This document shows, one piece after another, positions 1-13,559 of a stretch of DNA of 64,000 nucleotides. Under the pieces are notes generated by a model. The model was not told the DNA's origin. It saw only the letters and a program-made list of their open reading frames with translations, and searched no databases. Origin of the DNA: Laguncularia racemosa (lineage: Eukaryota; Streptophyta; Magnoliopsida; Myrtales; Combretaceae); NCBI GenBank assembly GCA_037954665.1, contig JBBMOL010000037.1, forward strand, positions 2,108,001 through 2,172,000, read 5' to 3'. Numbering within the stretch: position 1 is the stretch's first letter; every line of letters begins with the position of its first letter. The translations under genes were made by a program, and so were the position numbers.

Positions 1-1054
1 AAGTTTTAGCTTTAAAGAATACAGAAAAAATTGGAAGCTACATGAATTTAGAAAACCGATGTATTTTGTCTCCACTATAACTCAAATTGAAGTATGCCTC
101 CTTTTTCTATCCCTTTTTTCATGCCCTACAAAATCATTTCTCAAATAATCAATGGAGAGATGAAAATCTCCTTCCACTTTACTCCCCCCCACTTCTCATC
201 CCTCCATTTGAACAAACCCCTAACTGTCTTAATAGATTAACTAACCCATGTTTATTTAACCACTGGCAAGTAGAGTATAAAGTGGCTTGACTCCAAATAC
301 ATGGAAAAGGAGAGGACAAATCATTTATTCCTATCAACAGCACAGCATTGAGAAAAATAACGTGGATAATTGCAGTTGGGTCCCTTATTTTTTAAGTCAA
401 ACATAAATATGCTCATTGCAATTTCAGGAAGTAAAATCAATTCTAAGCATTTGAAAAGAAATTTCAAATGGCCTCTTTTTAGCATTTCTGTAAACATTTA
501 GACCCATCTGATTGACATCAGTACTAGCACTTTCATAACATTGCTAACTCATATAACTCGATAAAGTAATAGAATAATTATTTGAATTTGACTTAAGAAT
601 ACATACTCTGACAGCAACCATATATTAGAGATTGCATCAAATTGAAGATTAAAAAGGAAAAGGACAAATGTTTGCCACAACGCACTCTAATAGGAGCATC
701 CAGAAACAATAAAGGAAACTTTTGCAGTGGGGATTCAAAATTAAACCTAACCAGTTCTTTTGTGTACAGAAGTCGCTTAAATGCATATGCACTTCTTTGG
801 AGCTTCAATAACAATGTTTTCTAGAGAATCCCAAACCCCAAAAGAAAACCATTAAAATTGGCAAAATATGTTACATTCTGCCAAAATCACCAAAAAATTT
901 AAATATAAAAAAGGGGGTTATGCTTGAAGGGAAAAAAAAAAAAAAAAAAAACAACTTATGTTGAACTCTGCAAGTATCAAATTTCAAATAGGCAATGATA
1001 TGGGAAACCACAAAAGGAACGAAATGTAAATTAACTTGTGATGCTATAAATCAC
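1..1054. other. NRDE2 intron sequence, no exon found
   Basis: The last visible NRDE2 coding exon ends at 1055 with a donor (CCAG/GTGATT read on the minus strand), so this stretch should be the next intron. I looked on the minus strand for the C-terminal NRDE2 exons and saw none. It is AT-rich with an A-run near 930-950. The short open frames at 87-290 and 593-824 show no family resemblance and are treated as chance. Confidence 0.55.
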
Positions 1055-4000
1055 CTGGAAGCACCATAGAAAAAGCTTGATCTATAACTTCTATGCCAGC
1101 AGCCCATCCAGCAGCCAACTCTTCAAATAGTGCAGCAGAGCAAATCAAAGCAACAGTTGAGTCATCTACAAAACCTCGCATCCATGCTGTACGCACCGTT
1201 TTTATCCTTTCTTTAAAACCCTGACGAGCTCTCAAAATCTGTAAGTTTGATGGTTGGGACTTAAATGGGCTATAAGCTACACTGCTACCTAAACATGACA
1301 AAATGTGCATCGCCCGAGATGTTGATTCTGAAACATTTTCAGCATTGTTGGCCAGCTCCACTTCAGCATACCAAAAGTACAATAAAGGGGCATTGGACTC
1401 CCCATCCTGACAAAAGTAATGCAGGAAAGATTAACACAGGCTAATTCCTTTTTGGATCCATTACATAGCACCATATCAACTTGTTCTAATAAAATAAATA
1501 AAATTACAGGAAAACAGCTGGAATTATATAAGATTGACAAATTGCCAGATGAAACTGCCCAATTAACACGCTAGAAAGATTCAAAAGATTATTTTGCCTT
1601 GACTTTTAGTTGGAAGCCTTTTTTAAAAATTAAATCACCTGAGGTTATGAGCACCCCAGTTACCCATGAGTAGGTCTAATATATAAAAGAATCTTACAAT
1701 GTGATGCACTTCAATAGATGACAAAGCCATATCAAACACTCTTCTTGCATGATAGATGTTACCAAAAGCAGCTTCTCTCTGTGCATACACTCCACATAGC
1801 AATAAATCCTGAGTATAAAAATCACCCAAGATCAGGAAATCATCAGCAGAACCATCCATAATACCATAAACAAATTTAACAAAAATTTCCACTGTATTTT
1901 AACACCTGCTAACTGGTCACTCTTAAAACCTAATCATCAAAAAACTATGACAAGGTCACATTTAAAACTCATACATATGATCTTTTTTTCTTTTTTGTTT
2001 TTTGGTAATGGTGTTTAATGTTGTAGAAAGGGAACTGAGGTGGTTTCAGTCATACATTTCATGTATATTGATATTACTGCATCCTTCTTTTATTAAAATG
2101 CCTAGTTAAAAGAAAAGAACTAAACCTGACGGTCATTTTTTAAGAGGCTCTTAGCAAGTGACCGAGATGGGGTTGCCACATGTCTAAGAGAATTCATTTT
2201 GGAAACAGAAAGCTCTTCAGCAACAAACACCACTTCTTGCAAGTGATAGTTTCGAGGAAAAGCAGTCAGACAGAGTAGGGTGGCATTACGGAGGAAACCC
2301 ATCATGTTGGCTTGATGCTGGAAATCATTCTTACTACTCAGAAGGGATTCTATAGTGACATTTGAAGCAGCCTGAGAATTCATTAAGACATCATTTACAC
2401 TTCTCAAGTGTTCCAACAAAGAATCAGGGAATTCCTCATGGCTCAAAATCTTCTCCATCCAAGTAGACTCATTCGTGCAAAGCCTGTGAATAAAGGAAGC
2501 CCCTATGATTTCATACAAAAGAAATGAATCCAACACAAAGGCGAATCTTTATCATAGCCTAACATATCAAATAAGCTTCACAACTCAAATTCTGGACCCC
2601 CTTTTTTGGGTTTCACTCACCGTATTATAAATCTCTCAAGTACCAGCGTCAAGATAAGATTTGTCTCATTGAAGACAAAAACTTCCTGCCCCATGATATT
2701 ATCAGTCTAATTAGATTGGATGAGGCCCAAGACTAGAATTTCCAGCCATTCAACTAGATTCCTCATTTAAATGAATTTTGCTAGACTCAAATCTCATGAC
2801 CATAAACTACACATGAGAAACTTCAAAATCTGAAAGACACATAAAAGAGCCCAGGAAGGACACTTTAAAAAGCTCAGACTTGGCATTTTGCCAAGCATTT
2901 AGCAAATTCTTTTTGCTTCTTAGAACCAAGTTCAATTTCTTGAGTACTCCAACAATTTTCAATTTAATAGCAACAGAATAATAAGTATACATATACCAAG
3001 ATCCCAAGCACAAAATTACTCTGAGAAAATGCTCCATTGTCTAAGGTAGGAGAAAGAAATGAATGCATCAGGTGTTGCAGAGAAAAATGCCTCAAAGGGA
3101 ACAACTTCATCTTGACAAGCATCACATATAGATACAGAGGTAAAATTCAATGAAGGAATATAAGCACAATATTACTGAACCAAATTGTTTAAACTACCCT
3201 CTCAAATGTAATGGGGAAACAATGCATAAAGTTTTTTGAGTATACCTCTCTATTCAATTTCTGCTTTAAATCTATCAAGAAGGTTCACCTCCTATTGTAC
3301 ATCCAAATCTCTATAAAACTCCATATGTGAGAGTGTTACTGCTCCCAGCAAAATAAAACCTTTCTTTCACTACTTTCAATGAATTACTTTATGCAATAAT
3401 AACATAATGCTAAGTATATATATACCAAGATCCAAAGCACATAATTACTATGAAAATGCCCCATTACCTAATGTAGGAGAAAGAGATGAATGCATCAGGC
3501 CTTGAAGAGAAAAATGCCACAGCAACCTCATCTTGACAGGCATCACATATAGATACAGAGGTAATATTCACTGAAGTAATATAAACCCAATATTACTAAA
3601 CCAAATTGTTTAAATTTCCCTCTAACATGTAATGGTAAAAAACAATTGAAAATGTTTTGTAAGTACATCTCTCTATTCAATTTCTTGTTTAAAGCTATCA
3701 AGAAAGCTCACTTCTGACTTTACATCCAAATCTCTACATAACTTTATATGTGAGTTTGACTCCCCCCTGCAAAATTACAGCCTTTCTTTCATTACTTTCA
3801 ATAAAAAAATAACACCCCTAACTAGAAATAGTTCCAAGGTCGGTCCAAGTTCAATATGTCACCTTACTGCCATATATTTGCATGGGAACAGTGGACATGC
3901 ATAATATGAGCCAATCTTTTCACTATAAGCCTATCAATGAACCGTTGCATGAAGTTTCATCCATATTAAAATTCCATAAATTTTGCCCTTCCATATTTTC

Positions 4001-7000
4001 ATTACATATCTTGAGCAATGAAATCAAGGAAGAAACAATAATCAAGGAAAGCCTTCACATCATTTGCTTTCTATTTGACTGCCTAGGAAGTGAAAAAGGC
4101 TTGATCAACAGACATGATTTGCACAAAAGCAAGGCCATGCACAAGAAGCCTATGTAGAATACATCTTTAAAGACACAGGAATTGATTAATTGTCAAAATA
4201 ACTTACATAACTGCTCAAAAATGACCACTGACATTTTTATCTCCAGCTACAAACTCATCAAATCAACTCAAGAGGGAAATTAAGTAAAAATTCTGTCAAG
4301 AAATGAGCTTACACTACCTTAGAGATATCTTTCCACCAAAAAAATCAACAAATTGGGTAACCAAAGATAATCGTGCCTCTTCTGAGCTAAGTGTGAACAA
4401 ATATTCACAGACATCTTCATACAATATAAACCTTAAAATTTGCTCATCCTCATCTCTGTCATGTTTCTCATCACTGTGAGGGAACCCTGCTATTTCAAGA
4501 AAGAGATATCACCATGCAAGGAGAAATGCAACGAAAATTAATACTACAATAGGAGCTAGAGCATGCATTTGTGAAATGGAATGTCAGGTAAGGCTGAAAA
4601 AATAATGACAAGAGAAATAAGAAAGGAAAGGCTAGATGGAGGATTATACACCATTCCATGGTGGGGGAGAAAAAGAACCTTCTTTGGAATGAAGAGGCAT
4701 CCACTGATTAAGATCTCTTGATAACTCTTCCTCCGACCATTTAGCCCAAGTTGAAGTGTCTTCGACATCATCAACTGCTCCAGCACCTACATCAATGCCT
4801 AACATTTTTAACATGGATTCAGTATCATCTTCAGGCTTTGTGTCTTCAGGTTCAATATCCTCTATGACCTCCTCAGCAGTTGAATTAAGAGACTCTTCTA
4901 AATTACTAGCTTCATCATGTCTAGACAGCAGCTCTGACCAACCTGTCCAACCACCACCTTCACTTTCACGTGAAGACTCCTCTCTGATAACTCTCTGCCT
5001 ATCTTCCTCATCCTTTTCCAACCATGTAGACCAACCAACTGCACCTTCCTCTCCAACTCTTGCAGAACCACTGCTCCAGAAATGTTCAAAGAGCCTATGC
5101 TTATCCTGCTCGGTTAAGAGTAAAGAAGGACAAAACAAAGTATATTCAACTTCAGCCTGAAGAAGAGCAGTGGCCAGTTCCTGATACCCAGCATGCCACT
5201 CAAACCTGCAAAGGCTCAGAAAAATATCGACAAGCCCTAGTTCCAGCTGAATAGAAGTACGATCAGGAGCAGATTTTGCAGTTTGATGAACCTGCATAAG
5301 AAGAGAATTAAATTGCTGAATAGTGGGATAGACAAGCAGTTGGCTTATGAAAAAGAAGAAGAAGAAGAAGAAGAAGAAGAAGAAGAAGAAGAGGAGGAGA
5401 ATAAAAGAAAAGAAAAAGTAGTCTGTTAACCAATGTCTTTATAGAAGCAATGCTGATACATGAGTACTTCTCCCAGTTATTTCATGGATGGATATAGCAT
5501 ATGCAAATCTTATTTTGGTTAAGTCCATCCATGAGAAGCTGTGTCTTTCAATATCAAGGTCAAGAATTAAGAATTAACTTATGAAGAAGGTTTTCACATA
5601 AGATGAGGTAAGAGCTTCTACCACACACTACTAGGAATTTCAACTGTACAGAATAATAACTACAATGAAGGATGTGCAGGAACAAATAAACCTTTGAGGT
5701 GGCAATAAAAAATAGGAAGAAACTTACACCCCATTTACAGGTGGAAAATTTTTTTCCAGTTCTCTAGAAAATTTTCTTTACATTTAGAAAACTAACAATA
5801 ATATGTGCTTGATAAAAAAAAATTAATTTTCCAGGAAGCCAGGCTTTTTCGATTTTCAAATTAACCCACAATTGGGAAAACAGCATTTTATAACATTTGA
5901 TGTTTTCCAATAGCTATAGCTTGCCGGCTACATGCCTTTCTTTCCCTTGTTAATTTTCTGATGAATGATGCTATTCTTTCCAATTTATGCTGCCAAAATA
6001 AATCAATTATTGCCTAATCATAGCACACCAATGGCTTTTAGAATACATTGACATAAAATTAATTGACATATTGTCTCCATAAAAGAAAATAATATTAACA
6101 TAATATTATATATGAAAACATGGAAGTTATATTTCGTGTTGTTTTAGCAATTGCCAAAATTCTTTTGGTACATACTTATGAAAATAGATTTATTTGATTC
6201 TCATATAATTTAAATCTACCTTATTCAAATAAGTAGTAGTAATATATGTTTTTCAAAAAAGAAAAATAGAAAACAGACACTCTTGTATGCATATTTCTCT
6301 AATTCACTCCTTTTACTGGTTGTTTGATGTGAATGAACAAGGAGGCCTTCATAGTACTAAAAGAAGCTTTTCTACAAATTTAGATTCATAGATCTTATGC
6401 TTAGAATGATAATGATAGTAATAGGCTAAGGGCTGCGTTGTATGTCCAAAATTTCAACCATATATTGATATGTAAAACGATATTCCTAAGATCTCATCTC
6501 TACTGCAAAGCTTATTTACCAAACATGATTTAGTTTTTTCATTTTAGATGTAGGTAGTATATCCATGTTAGTTACCCATTTGATGAGTTTAGGTGTAAGT
6601 AGTGTTTCCATGTTAGGAACCCTTTGTAATTTTTATCCAAATAAAAAATAAAAAACCCTAGTAACTTTGGCAATGAAATTTTATGAGTATATTTTTGAAA
6701 ACAAAAATAGAAGGCACCAGCAGCTCCATTGATGGCAAGGGAACATAGAAAATTCAAAGCATAAGAAAAAGAGCACCTGCCTAAACTGCTTGCTGCAAGC
6801 TGAAGATAGAGCTTGTATTGCATGAGAATACATCTTTCTCATGTCAGAAACCTTGAACCTGGAAAAATCTCCCTGAAGAACTCGCAAGAACCCCCTCCAC
6901 AAATTGAAATTACCAGAATGCTGTATGAGTATCTTCTGCCATCTTCCAATGAGCACATCACTGCTATCTCTACTCTGATAAGCCTTGAGAAGACAAAGCA

Positions 7001-9270
7001 GTAGCTCTTCATTATCTGGGTTCAGCTCATTTGCTTTCTCCAATATGCTGATCTTCTTTTCTAAAGTTTGTAAGCGAGCACCTTTTTGACGCTGTCTACT
7101 AGCAACCTTGTCTTGAAACTTGGCAAATTCTAACCAAACTTTCTCATCATGAGGGTGCTCCCGTGTTAGCTTATTGAATTCCCGTGTTTTTCGTAGTATC
7201 TCATCTTCCCATGATTCCTCGAGTACAAGAGTTCTACCAATTAGACCACTATCAATACCCCCCTCCAGAGTTTCTGGCTCTGACAAAGGAATGAAATCCC
7301 CTGTAAGTATGACACTGGAATTCCGAGGAGCAAGAATGCGAATACTTTTATAGCTCTTGTGGCTTTCCAGAGCAGAAAACTTTGATGAACAATAGCGACC
7401 AGCAGATCTCAGTTTACTGTCTAGTGCATCAATATCTGCATCTCTATCAAAGCCCGTACCCTTCTGTCCATATAAGCCTCTAAACCCAAGGCCAAAAGTT
7501 TTCTCCAAGTTAAAGAGTTTGTAGCGAGCAACGTCCATTCTGCAACACAAGAAGATAAACTGTGACATAGTCTCCCTAATATGAGGGCACATGAACAAAA
7601 GCATCAAGAAATCATATGCTGTGATTATGGGGGTCACTAGCAAAGAAGAGAATCATTTCAACGCAGTCAATTACAAACACTGACCTCAAAAAAGGAATAA
7701 AAATCAATATAATAGCTTCAACGGTCAAAATGTAAAAAGACGTAAAGATGTAAAAAGATTGAGAAAAGTACTTTAAAAACAAGACACTTTCCTGAGCTAA
7801 GAAAAGCTACAGCATTTCGGGCAACAAACCATCCATTGCACAACATGAACAGTTCTTTCAGTCCACATTCTATATTTATCTATTCATTCTCTGGTAATAA
7901 TGTCCAAATGTAATACCATTTCCATAAATGTTAATCCACAGAACCTTAAAAGTTTGCCTGATATAACACAGAATTGTATATCATTGGAGTCATCACATCA
8001 CTCCAGCAACAAAATATAGATTTCCTTCAGGATGAATGCATGAATGAAACTATTTAAAGTGTGGAATCTCACTCCCAACATAAATATGGTTTAGAATGAG
8101 GAAACTATTTCGACGAATTGAAGCACCAGTAAAATACCTTTATCAACTGATGGAACAATCTAACTCCAAGTGTCTGAATAGGCCCACCTGAGCTCAAATT
8201 ACTAAATACTAAAACCCGAATCAGCTCCCTTCTACCCAAATTCAAATGGAACAACTGAGCTTCAAATTTAGGAGTAAGATTAATTCTTACGATTCTCTCA
8301 GTTATAACACAAGAATTTTGCCAAGAAAGAAAGAGAAAATTTATCCTAAATTCTAGTTTAAACTTCTTACGTGTACTTCACTCCAATAACATGCAGAAAA
8401 TGAATCATCAATTATAGACATATGTTCAACAGAAGACCACCTCAGTTAGAAGAAAGTAAAAATCCTTTAAAAATGGTTTTCCGTCTGTATATGGACACCG
8501 AAAATCATCTTCCTCAACTCTTCATTTATTTCAATAGAACTTCCTTCCTCTATTACGCACACTAACCTCATCGAGTGCCACGAAGTATTACTGCTGCTAG
8601 ATTACACTGAACATTTGAAATAATAAGAATCTTTGAAAAATAAACGGAAAACGTGTCTTTTCTTCACCCCCACTCCGCCAAAAAAATAAATAAATTACCT
8701 GTAAAGACAGCCAAAAGCCAAATTATCACGATCACCACGAGTATCAAAGTAATACTCCTTATTAGGCTTACACTCCGATTCACTCCAAACCCTAACATCA
8801 GATTTCCTCGATCCAAACCCAACACCGTCTCCTTTTTCCCTCTTTTCTTTCGATGTCCTTCTCTTTCTTTTCTTCCTCTTACTCTCCTTCCTCCTCTCCC
8901 TGTCGGATTCCGAGGACTCGATTAACTCGTACGAAGCCCCAGCTTTCGAATCACTCTGCCGATTAAACTCCAATTCATCTTCTGATTCGGACTCGGCGGC
9001 CGTCGTGGTGGTGGCGTATTGGTTTTGGATTGAGACTACATTTTCATTTATGGTGGTGAGGTTGGCGGTAAAACTGAAGTTAGAAAGCCATTGAGAACGT
9101 GATGGAGTTGAGGTAGAAGTGTTTGAGAGAGAGTTGCTTGATAAAGGGAAGAGAGATGATGTAGTTGTTGTAGTACCAGTAAGAGCAGTACTAGCGTTTG
9201 ATTGTTGTTGGTTTTGCGGCTGTGGTGATGGTGATTCTTCTTCATCGATGGAGGTGTTGTCGGTATCCAT
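1055..9270 (-). CDS. NRDE2: NRDE2 homologue (nuclear RNAi/exosome-linked HAT-repeat protein), 5' seven exons; 3' end outside window
   Basis: Minus-strand exons are 9270-8699, 7539-6777, 5291-4679, 4486-4318, 2483-2126, 1808-1698 and 1406-1055. All have GT-AG borders and the phases join without a break, giving about 979 codons. NRDE2 proteins act in the nucleus in RNA surveillance; animal members bind the exosome helicase MTR4 or act in nuclear RNAi. Residues 1-130 are Ser/Thr/Asn-rich and low complexity, followed by a Lys/Arg-rich basic patch. The family signature (YYFDTRGDRDNLAFGCLYR then MDVARYK) is split by intron 1. Half-a-TPR type helical repeats start near residue 280 (EHPHDEKVWLEFAKFQDKVA). 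A Trp- and acid-rich linker (GWSTWLEKDEEDR, GGWTGWSELL, WAKWSEEEL) follows at roughly 520-640. Exon 7 carries LLYFWYAEVELANN and GWAAGIEVIDQAFSMVLP. The start is the ATG before DTDNTSIDEEE; an upstream in-frame extension lacks family features. The last stretch of the protein lies beyond position 1. Confidence 0.93.
2985..3806. repeat. Tandem duplication (~390-bp unit) inside NRDE2 intron 4
   Basis: Two adjacent direct copies, about 2985-3383 and 3418-3806, share long blocks in the same order: GAATGCATCAGG, CATCACATATAGATACAGAGG, CCAAATTGTTTAAA, CTCTCTATTCAATTTC, ACATCCAAATCTCTA and CCTTTCTTTCA. Scattered substitutions and small indels show the duplication is not recent. It lies wholly within the 1.83-kb intron between 4318 and 2483. 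Confidence 0.85.
5347..5398. repeat. (AAG)n microsatellite in NRDE2 intron 3
   Basis: A near-perfect AAG/GAA run of about 15 units ends in AGGAGGAG. It lies within the 1.49-kb intron between the exon ending at 6777 and the exon starting at 5291, so it does not affect coding. On the transcribed strand it reads as a CTT tract. Confidence 0.9.
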
Positions 9271-9850
9271 TGCGTTCGGTGCTCGGGCGCCAAAGTACAA
9301 CGTGCAAAATGTAGTAGAGCTAAGAAGAACTGCAGGGTGAATGCTTCTGTTTCCAGGAGATATTAGGGGCGTTGATGGAACCGAATACCCAACCGATCGA
9401 GTCGATCGGATCGAACTGAACTCGATCTGCTTTCGATCGAATCGAGCAACATCGTTAAAAAAAGCGAAATATTTACAGCTGGTTTTAAAGAGCATTTATT
9501 TTTTCTTTTTTATTGTTAGTTTTGTTTTGATTAATCTAAAATAAATTGTCACTATATCTCTACTAAGCTACCGATGAAGTGCAAATACTAAGGATAAGGA
9601 CAAAAAGAAAACCCATCTAAATTGAATTAATACACATATTGAACAAAACTAAACAAAATATAAAATGTGAACTTTTCCTCTCTTTTTTTTGCAATTTAGT
9701 TTGGAAAATTTACAATCTAAACCAAACAAAAAACTTATAGCCAGTTTAGAGGAATAAACCAAACCAAAATTAAAATAAAATTTACTTGTAATTAAAAAAA
9801 TTATTTCGTGCAACATCACATTTAAAATAATTTTTAATTTACATTTATTA
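9271..9850 (-). other. NRDE2 upstream region (5'UTR/promoter)
   Basis: This is the AT-rich sequence upstream of the NRDE2 start codon on the minus strand. Around 9380-9450 there is a GATCGA-rich patch (CGATCGAGTCGATCGGATCG). I see no unambiguous TATA box and no other gene. The open frame here that continues the NRDE2 frame upstream of its ATG lacks conserved residues and is probably 5'UTR. Confidence 0.4.
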
Positions 9851-9851
9851 A

Positions 9852-9880
<29 letters not shown>
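9851..9880. repeat. (TA)n microsatellite
   Basis: An uninterrupted AT/TA dinucleotide run of about 28 bases in AT-rich intergenic sequence. Confidence 0.95.
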
Positions 9881-9882
<2 letters not shown>

Positions 9883-10439
9883 AGTTGACTTAAAATTTAT
9901 ACTATTTACTAACTAAGGGGATAAAGTAAGTAATTAATACACATTTAAAATTTTTTTAATTGCAAAAATATAGACTACATCAACTTTTTATATAATATCG
10001 ATATTATCAACCCTAAGAATTTTTCAAATTGAGGTATAAGTTGCATAGAGATATTGGAAGGTGTTTCGAGAGATAATATAATACTTGATCCTAAACTTAA
10101 AGATTACCCTAGTTTAGTTCAACATGCCTATTAAAACCTTAATGCGATGAGCTAAAACCCTAAACCAAGTCCAAAGCATAAGACTATAGTATTAGGACCC
10201 TAAAACCCTAAGAAGGAAACCTTAAACCCTAAAACAATTGACCAAAACCCTAATTTGATTCAAAAACGCTAAATTACTAACTGGAAAACCTTAATTTCAC
10301 AACATGGAAAAGGGCTTGGAAAAATTCGAAGAGATGAGCCCTCAAAACAAATAAATAAAAAGCCCTTTTTTTCATGTGAAGCAATCCAGCTTAACACCAT
10401 CCAATTCAACCTTTTGCTATCTTAATTTAATTCAATCTA

Positions 10440-11215
10440 AAATATCCTAAATTAAATTGATTAAAATGAGTAAAGAACCTGGAAGTATCATGGAAAAATT
10501 TGGGTTTCAAAGTCTTCTAAATAAAAGAAAAATTACACATAAATCTCATCTTCTAAAAACACCTTGTTACTTAACCTTGTTTTACCCCATATTTGAAACC
10601 ATCTTACCTAATCCTAACCTAATCAAAATTAGCCCAAAATTTGTCATGAACAAGCTAAGGTGGTTAACTAAAAATACAAAAAAAATCGCCTAAGAAACCT
10701 TATAGAAGGTACTAAAATGCATGCCATCACTACCCTAACTTATCCTATGAGACCTTAGGCCAATTATGACTATAAAACCTACCCAATCATGTCCCCTTAG
10801 GTATGCTAAATCAGAAATCAAATTGAATTATAAAATAACAAAACTTAACTAGTATAAAAAGGGAGGTAAAAAGAAAATTTACCCCACCAAACAACCCCAC
10901 CTTTCACATGATAATTTCTGTCCATTTCTTCTCAAAATTTCCTACCAAACACACCTTATATTATCCAACAAGATCAGAAAATTTCACCCAAAAATAACCC
11001 CCTTTATATCCCTAAAGACAACCATAGTTTTGAAACACCAATTTCAAAAACTAAGTTAAGTAACTTCCAAGAAGGTTGAGCTATCCTTAGACCCCTTAAG
11101 GAAGTTACTAACCTAACTTATTTTCTATGTTTTAGGTGCTTTACTTTAGGAATTTCCATCAAAGTAAGGTAATCCCAACTTATCCAAAACATTTTCCATA
11201 GTATATTCATCAAAC
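10440..11215 (+). repeat. LTR-like direct repeat, copy 1
   Basis: About 780 bp is shared in the same order with 14367-15195. Examples are GTAAAGAACCT near the start, AAGTCTTCTAAATAAAAG, ACACCTTGTTACTT, AACTTAACTAGTATAAAAA and GAAGGTTGAGCTATC. A TATA-box-like TATAAAAAGGGAGG begins at about 10853, as in the U3/R junction of plant LTRs. I infer a retrotransposon LTR or LTR-derived module, but clear TG...CA ends are missing here. The module at 10305-10378 (GAAGAGATGAGCCCTC) is present in inverted orientation near the second copy, so the relics have been rearranged. Confidence 0.7.
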
Positions 11216-13500
11216 TTACACTATTACTAAAAGTGCAACAAGAAGATATTAAAGCCTTATCTTTAAATCATGAGAACCTATGACCTATTGGACATCCGTA
11301 GGCACATTCTTGACATATCTTAGACATCATATGGACATATTCATGGACTTGATCTTGACATATGCTTTAGACATATATTTGCCTTATTATGACAAGGATA
11401 GGACTTTACTTAAATGAGGACCTAAGCGCGAACCTTGATAATGGACCGACTCCCTAAACAAGGACTTGATATTAAAAGTCTTTAAATGAATTTAAAAGTA
11501 TGGGGTTAACTATGGGATATTAGATTACTTTATCTTAAAGGTAGTTACTTCTTATATATTTCTCCATGTTTATAGGTTTTTTAGAAGATTGCCAAGTTTT
11601 ACCTAAGGATTACTATGATCCTTAAAAGAGAATAGCAAGGTGAGTACCAATGATGATTACCACTTGATTTGTGCTTGTAATTTTAGTAGCACTTAAATTT
11701 GAATACTAATGAACCCATGTGTGTGCTTAATATGGTTGATTGTTTGATTGTTAAGGCCTAAAAGGAAAAGAAAGTAAAGTTGCTTGTATTCATGGCTATT
11801 TTTGTAGTTGATAGAGTGTCTGCAAATTGTTTGCCCACCTCTTAACTTATGTCAAGCATATTGAAATACTTATTTTGAAATGGATCATGCAAAGCATCTT
11901 CTTTCATATTTTTGTATATTCCATCATAGTTACATAAATAATGAAAGGATGTCCTAAGGGAGTGTCCTATTTTAACAATACAAAAATGAGTAGAAGATCA
12001 TCATGTATTGGTATGAATCCGTGTTCATTATTTTGTTGTGGGCGCATGCATCTAGTGGTGTGTAGGTAGGGAAAACATTATTTTCTCTTCGTTTATGATA
12101 GGAATCAAAATCCAACAAGACCTATCATTAGGGCAAAAACTAAAGGAATTCGAATTTTGGCGATGAGGGCCCATTTTGAGCAAATCGACCCCGGAATTAT
12201 TTATAAATTAACATCTTTTCTATTATTCTTGTATTGTGTTTTCCAACAGGCACACTTATAATATTTTATAGGGCAATGGACAAACTCACTCAGACTCAGC
12301 TTATGGGTTATCCATAGACTAACCTGAACCGGTAATGAGTTGGGCCAATGAATCCTATAGAAGACCGGCATCTTGAAGACCAATTTCTTTTATATATTTT
12401 TCATTTGCATGGACTATTTATGTTGTAATCATTTTGGGACACTTTTATTTCTTTGTAATTTTCATTTAGGACTAGCCACCTTAAAAGTGGCAAACTTGTA
12501 ATTTTGACCATTTTCTAACCTTAGGAGTAGCAAGTATGGGTTTGAGGAGGCCATATTTTGCAGAATGGAGAGACACTTTCACGTGTGGAATTAGGGTTTT
12601 TTCCTTAGTTCAAAACTCTTATCAATTTCAACCCAAGAATTGGAATTATGGCGAGTGCGACAAAGGGGAATTGTGAGCCATATCGATTCCATCTTTGTTG
12701 TATGTTCATTTCTTCTCTAGTGAGTCATATCTAGGGTAAATTTGAATCTTTCTTGGACATATTTGTGGTTATATTTCGTGAACAACAATCTTGCAAGATT
12801 GATTGTTCCTTGAGCACTTGAATTACATATATCATTTTTAGTGCTTTGGCGTAAATTTAGTATTGAAGGGGGAAGTGGATTTCATGGTTTTATTGCTTTC
12901 TTTGATCTGATTTCCACGTGATTTTCACTCCTTGTTGTGGTTACTTGGTGAATGTTACAAATAGAGATTATAATTATATCATTTGATCAACATTTTCCAT
13001 CTAAATCTCGAAGGTGTTCACGTGAATTGTCTCCTTAGTGGACCGGTTTGTGATTGACTTGAGACTTGTTTTATTTGAGTCAATTTATTGTGTTTCAAAG
13101 TGGTTTTGAGCACATCAGTTTATCTTGGGTCCTTGCTGAGAAGATCATTCTTCTAGCGTAATGATAAGTCGCAAAATACCCTTATCTAGAGTAATGAATA
13201 AGCTTTGGTAATTTAGCGAATTTTTCCAAACCTTTTCCAAGCCCCCTTTTCCATGTGAATAAGCTACAAATATATCATCTATAAAGTCCCTTTGTTGTTC
13301 TCCTTTACAAGTATTTATACTAATCCCTAAATATGGAAAAATAACATAAAAAAAATATTGACACATGGTCAGCTCTTATAGGCCTAATTTTAGTTCAAAA
13401 TAACATAACGCATGGTCGTGAACCATCCTCCAAACCATGTGCTAATTGTTTTGATCTCCTTCCTATAATACTAACAAGAATGTTAGGTTCTATAGTCCTT
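11216..13500. other. Non-coding region between LTR-like repeats
   Basis: No open frame here resembles a known protein on either strand. The sequence is AT-rich, with some directly repeated phrases around 11290-11400 (several 'gacatat' steps). Lying between two LTR-like direct repeats, it could be the decayed interior of a non-autonomous retroelement, but I see no gag, RT or primer-binding site that would prove this. Confidence 0.4.
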
Positions 13501-13559
13501 TAGTCCTTGCTCGGGTAATGGATCCTGTTGTTGCATTGGTTTGATTCCCATTACATTTG

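Noticed and set aside
4756..5254. Plus-strand frames of 134 and 64 codons
   Set aside because: Antisense to NRDE2 exon 3, which has strong family conservation and correct splice sites.
8653..9544. Plus-strand frames of 90, 73 and 67 codons
   Set aside because: Antisense to NRDE2 exon 1 and its 5' region.
10100..10290. Several AAACCCTAA words, suggesting interstitial telomere repeats
   Set aside because: The words are irregularly spaced, mixed with other sequence and never form a tandem (TTTAGGG)n array.
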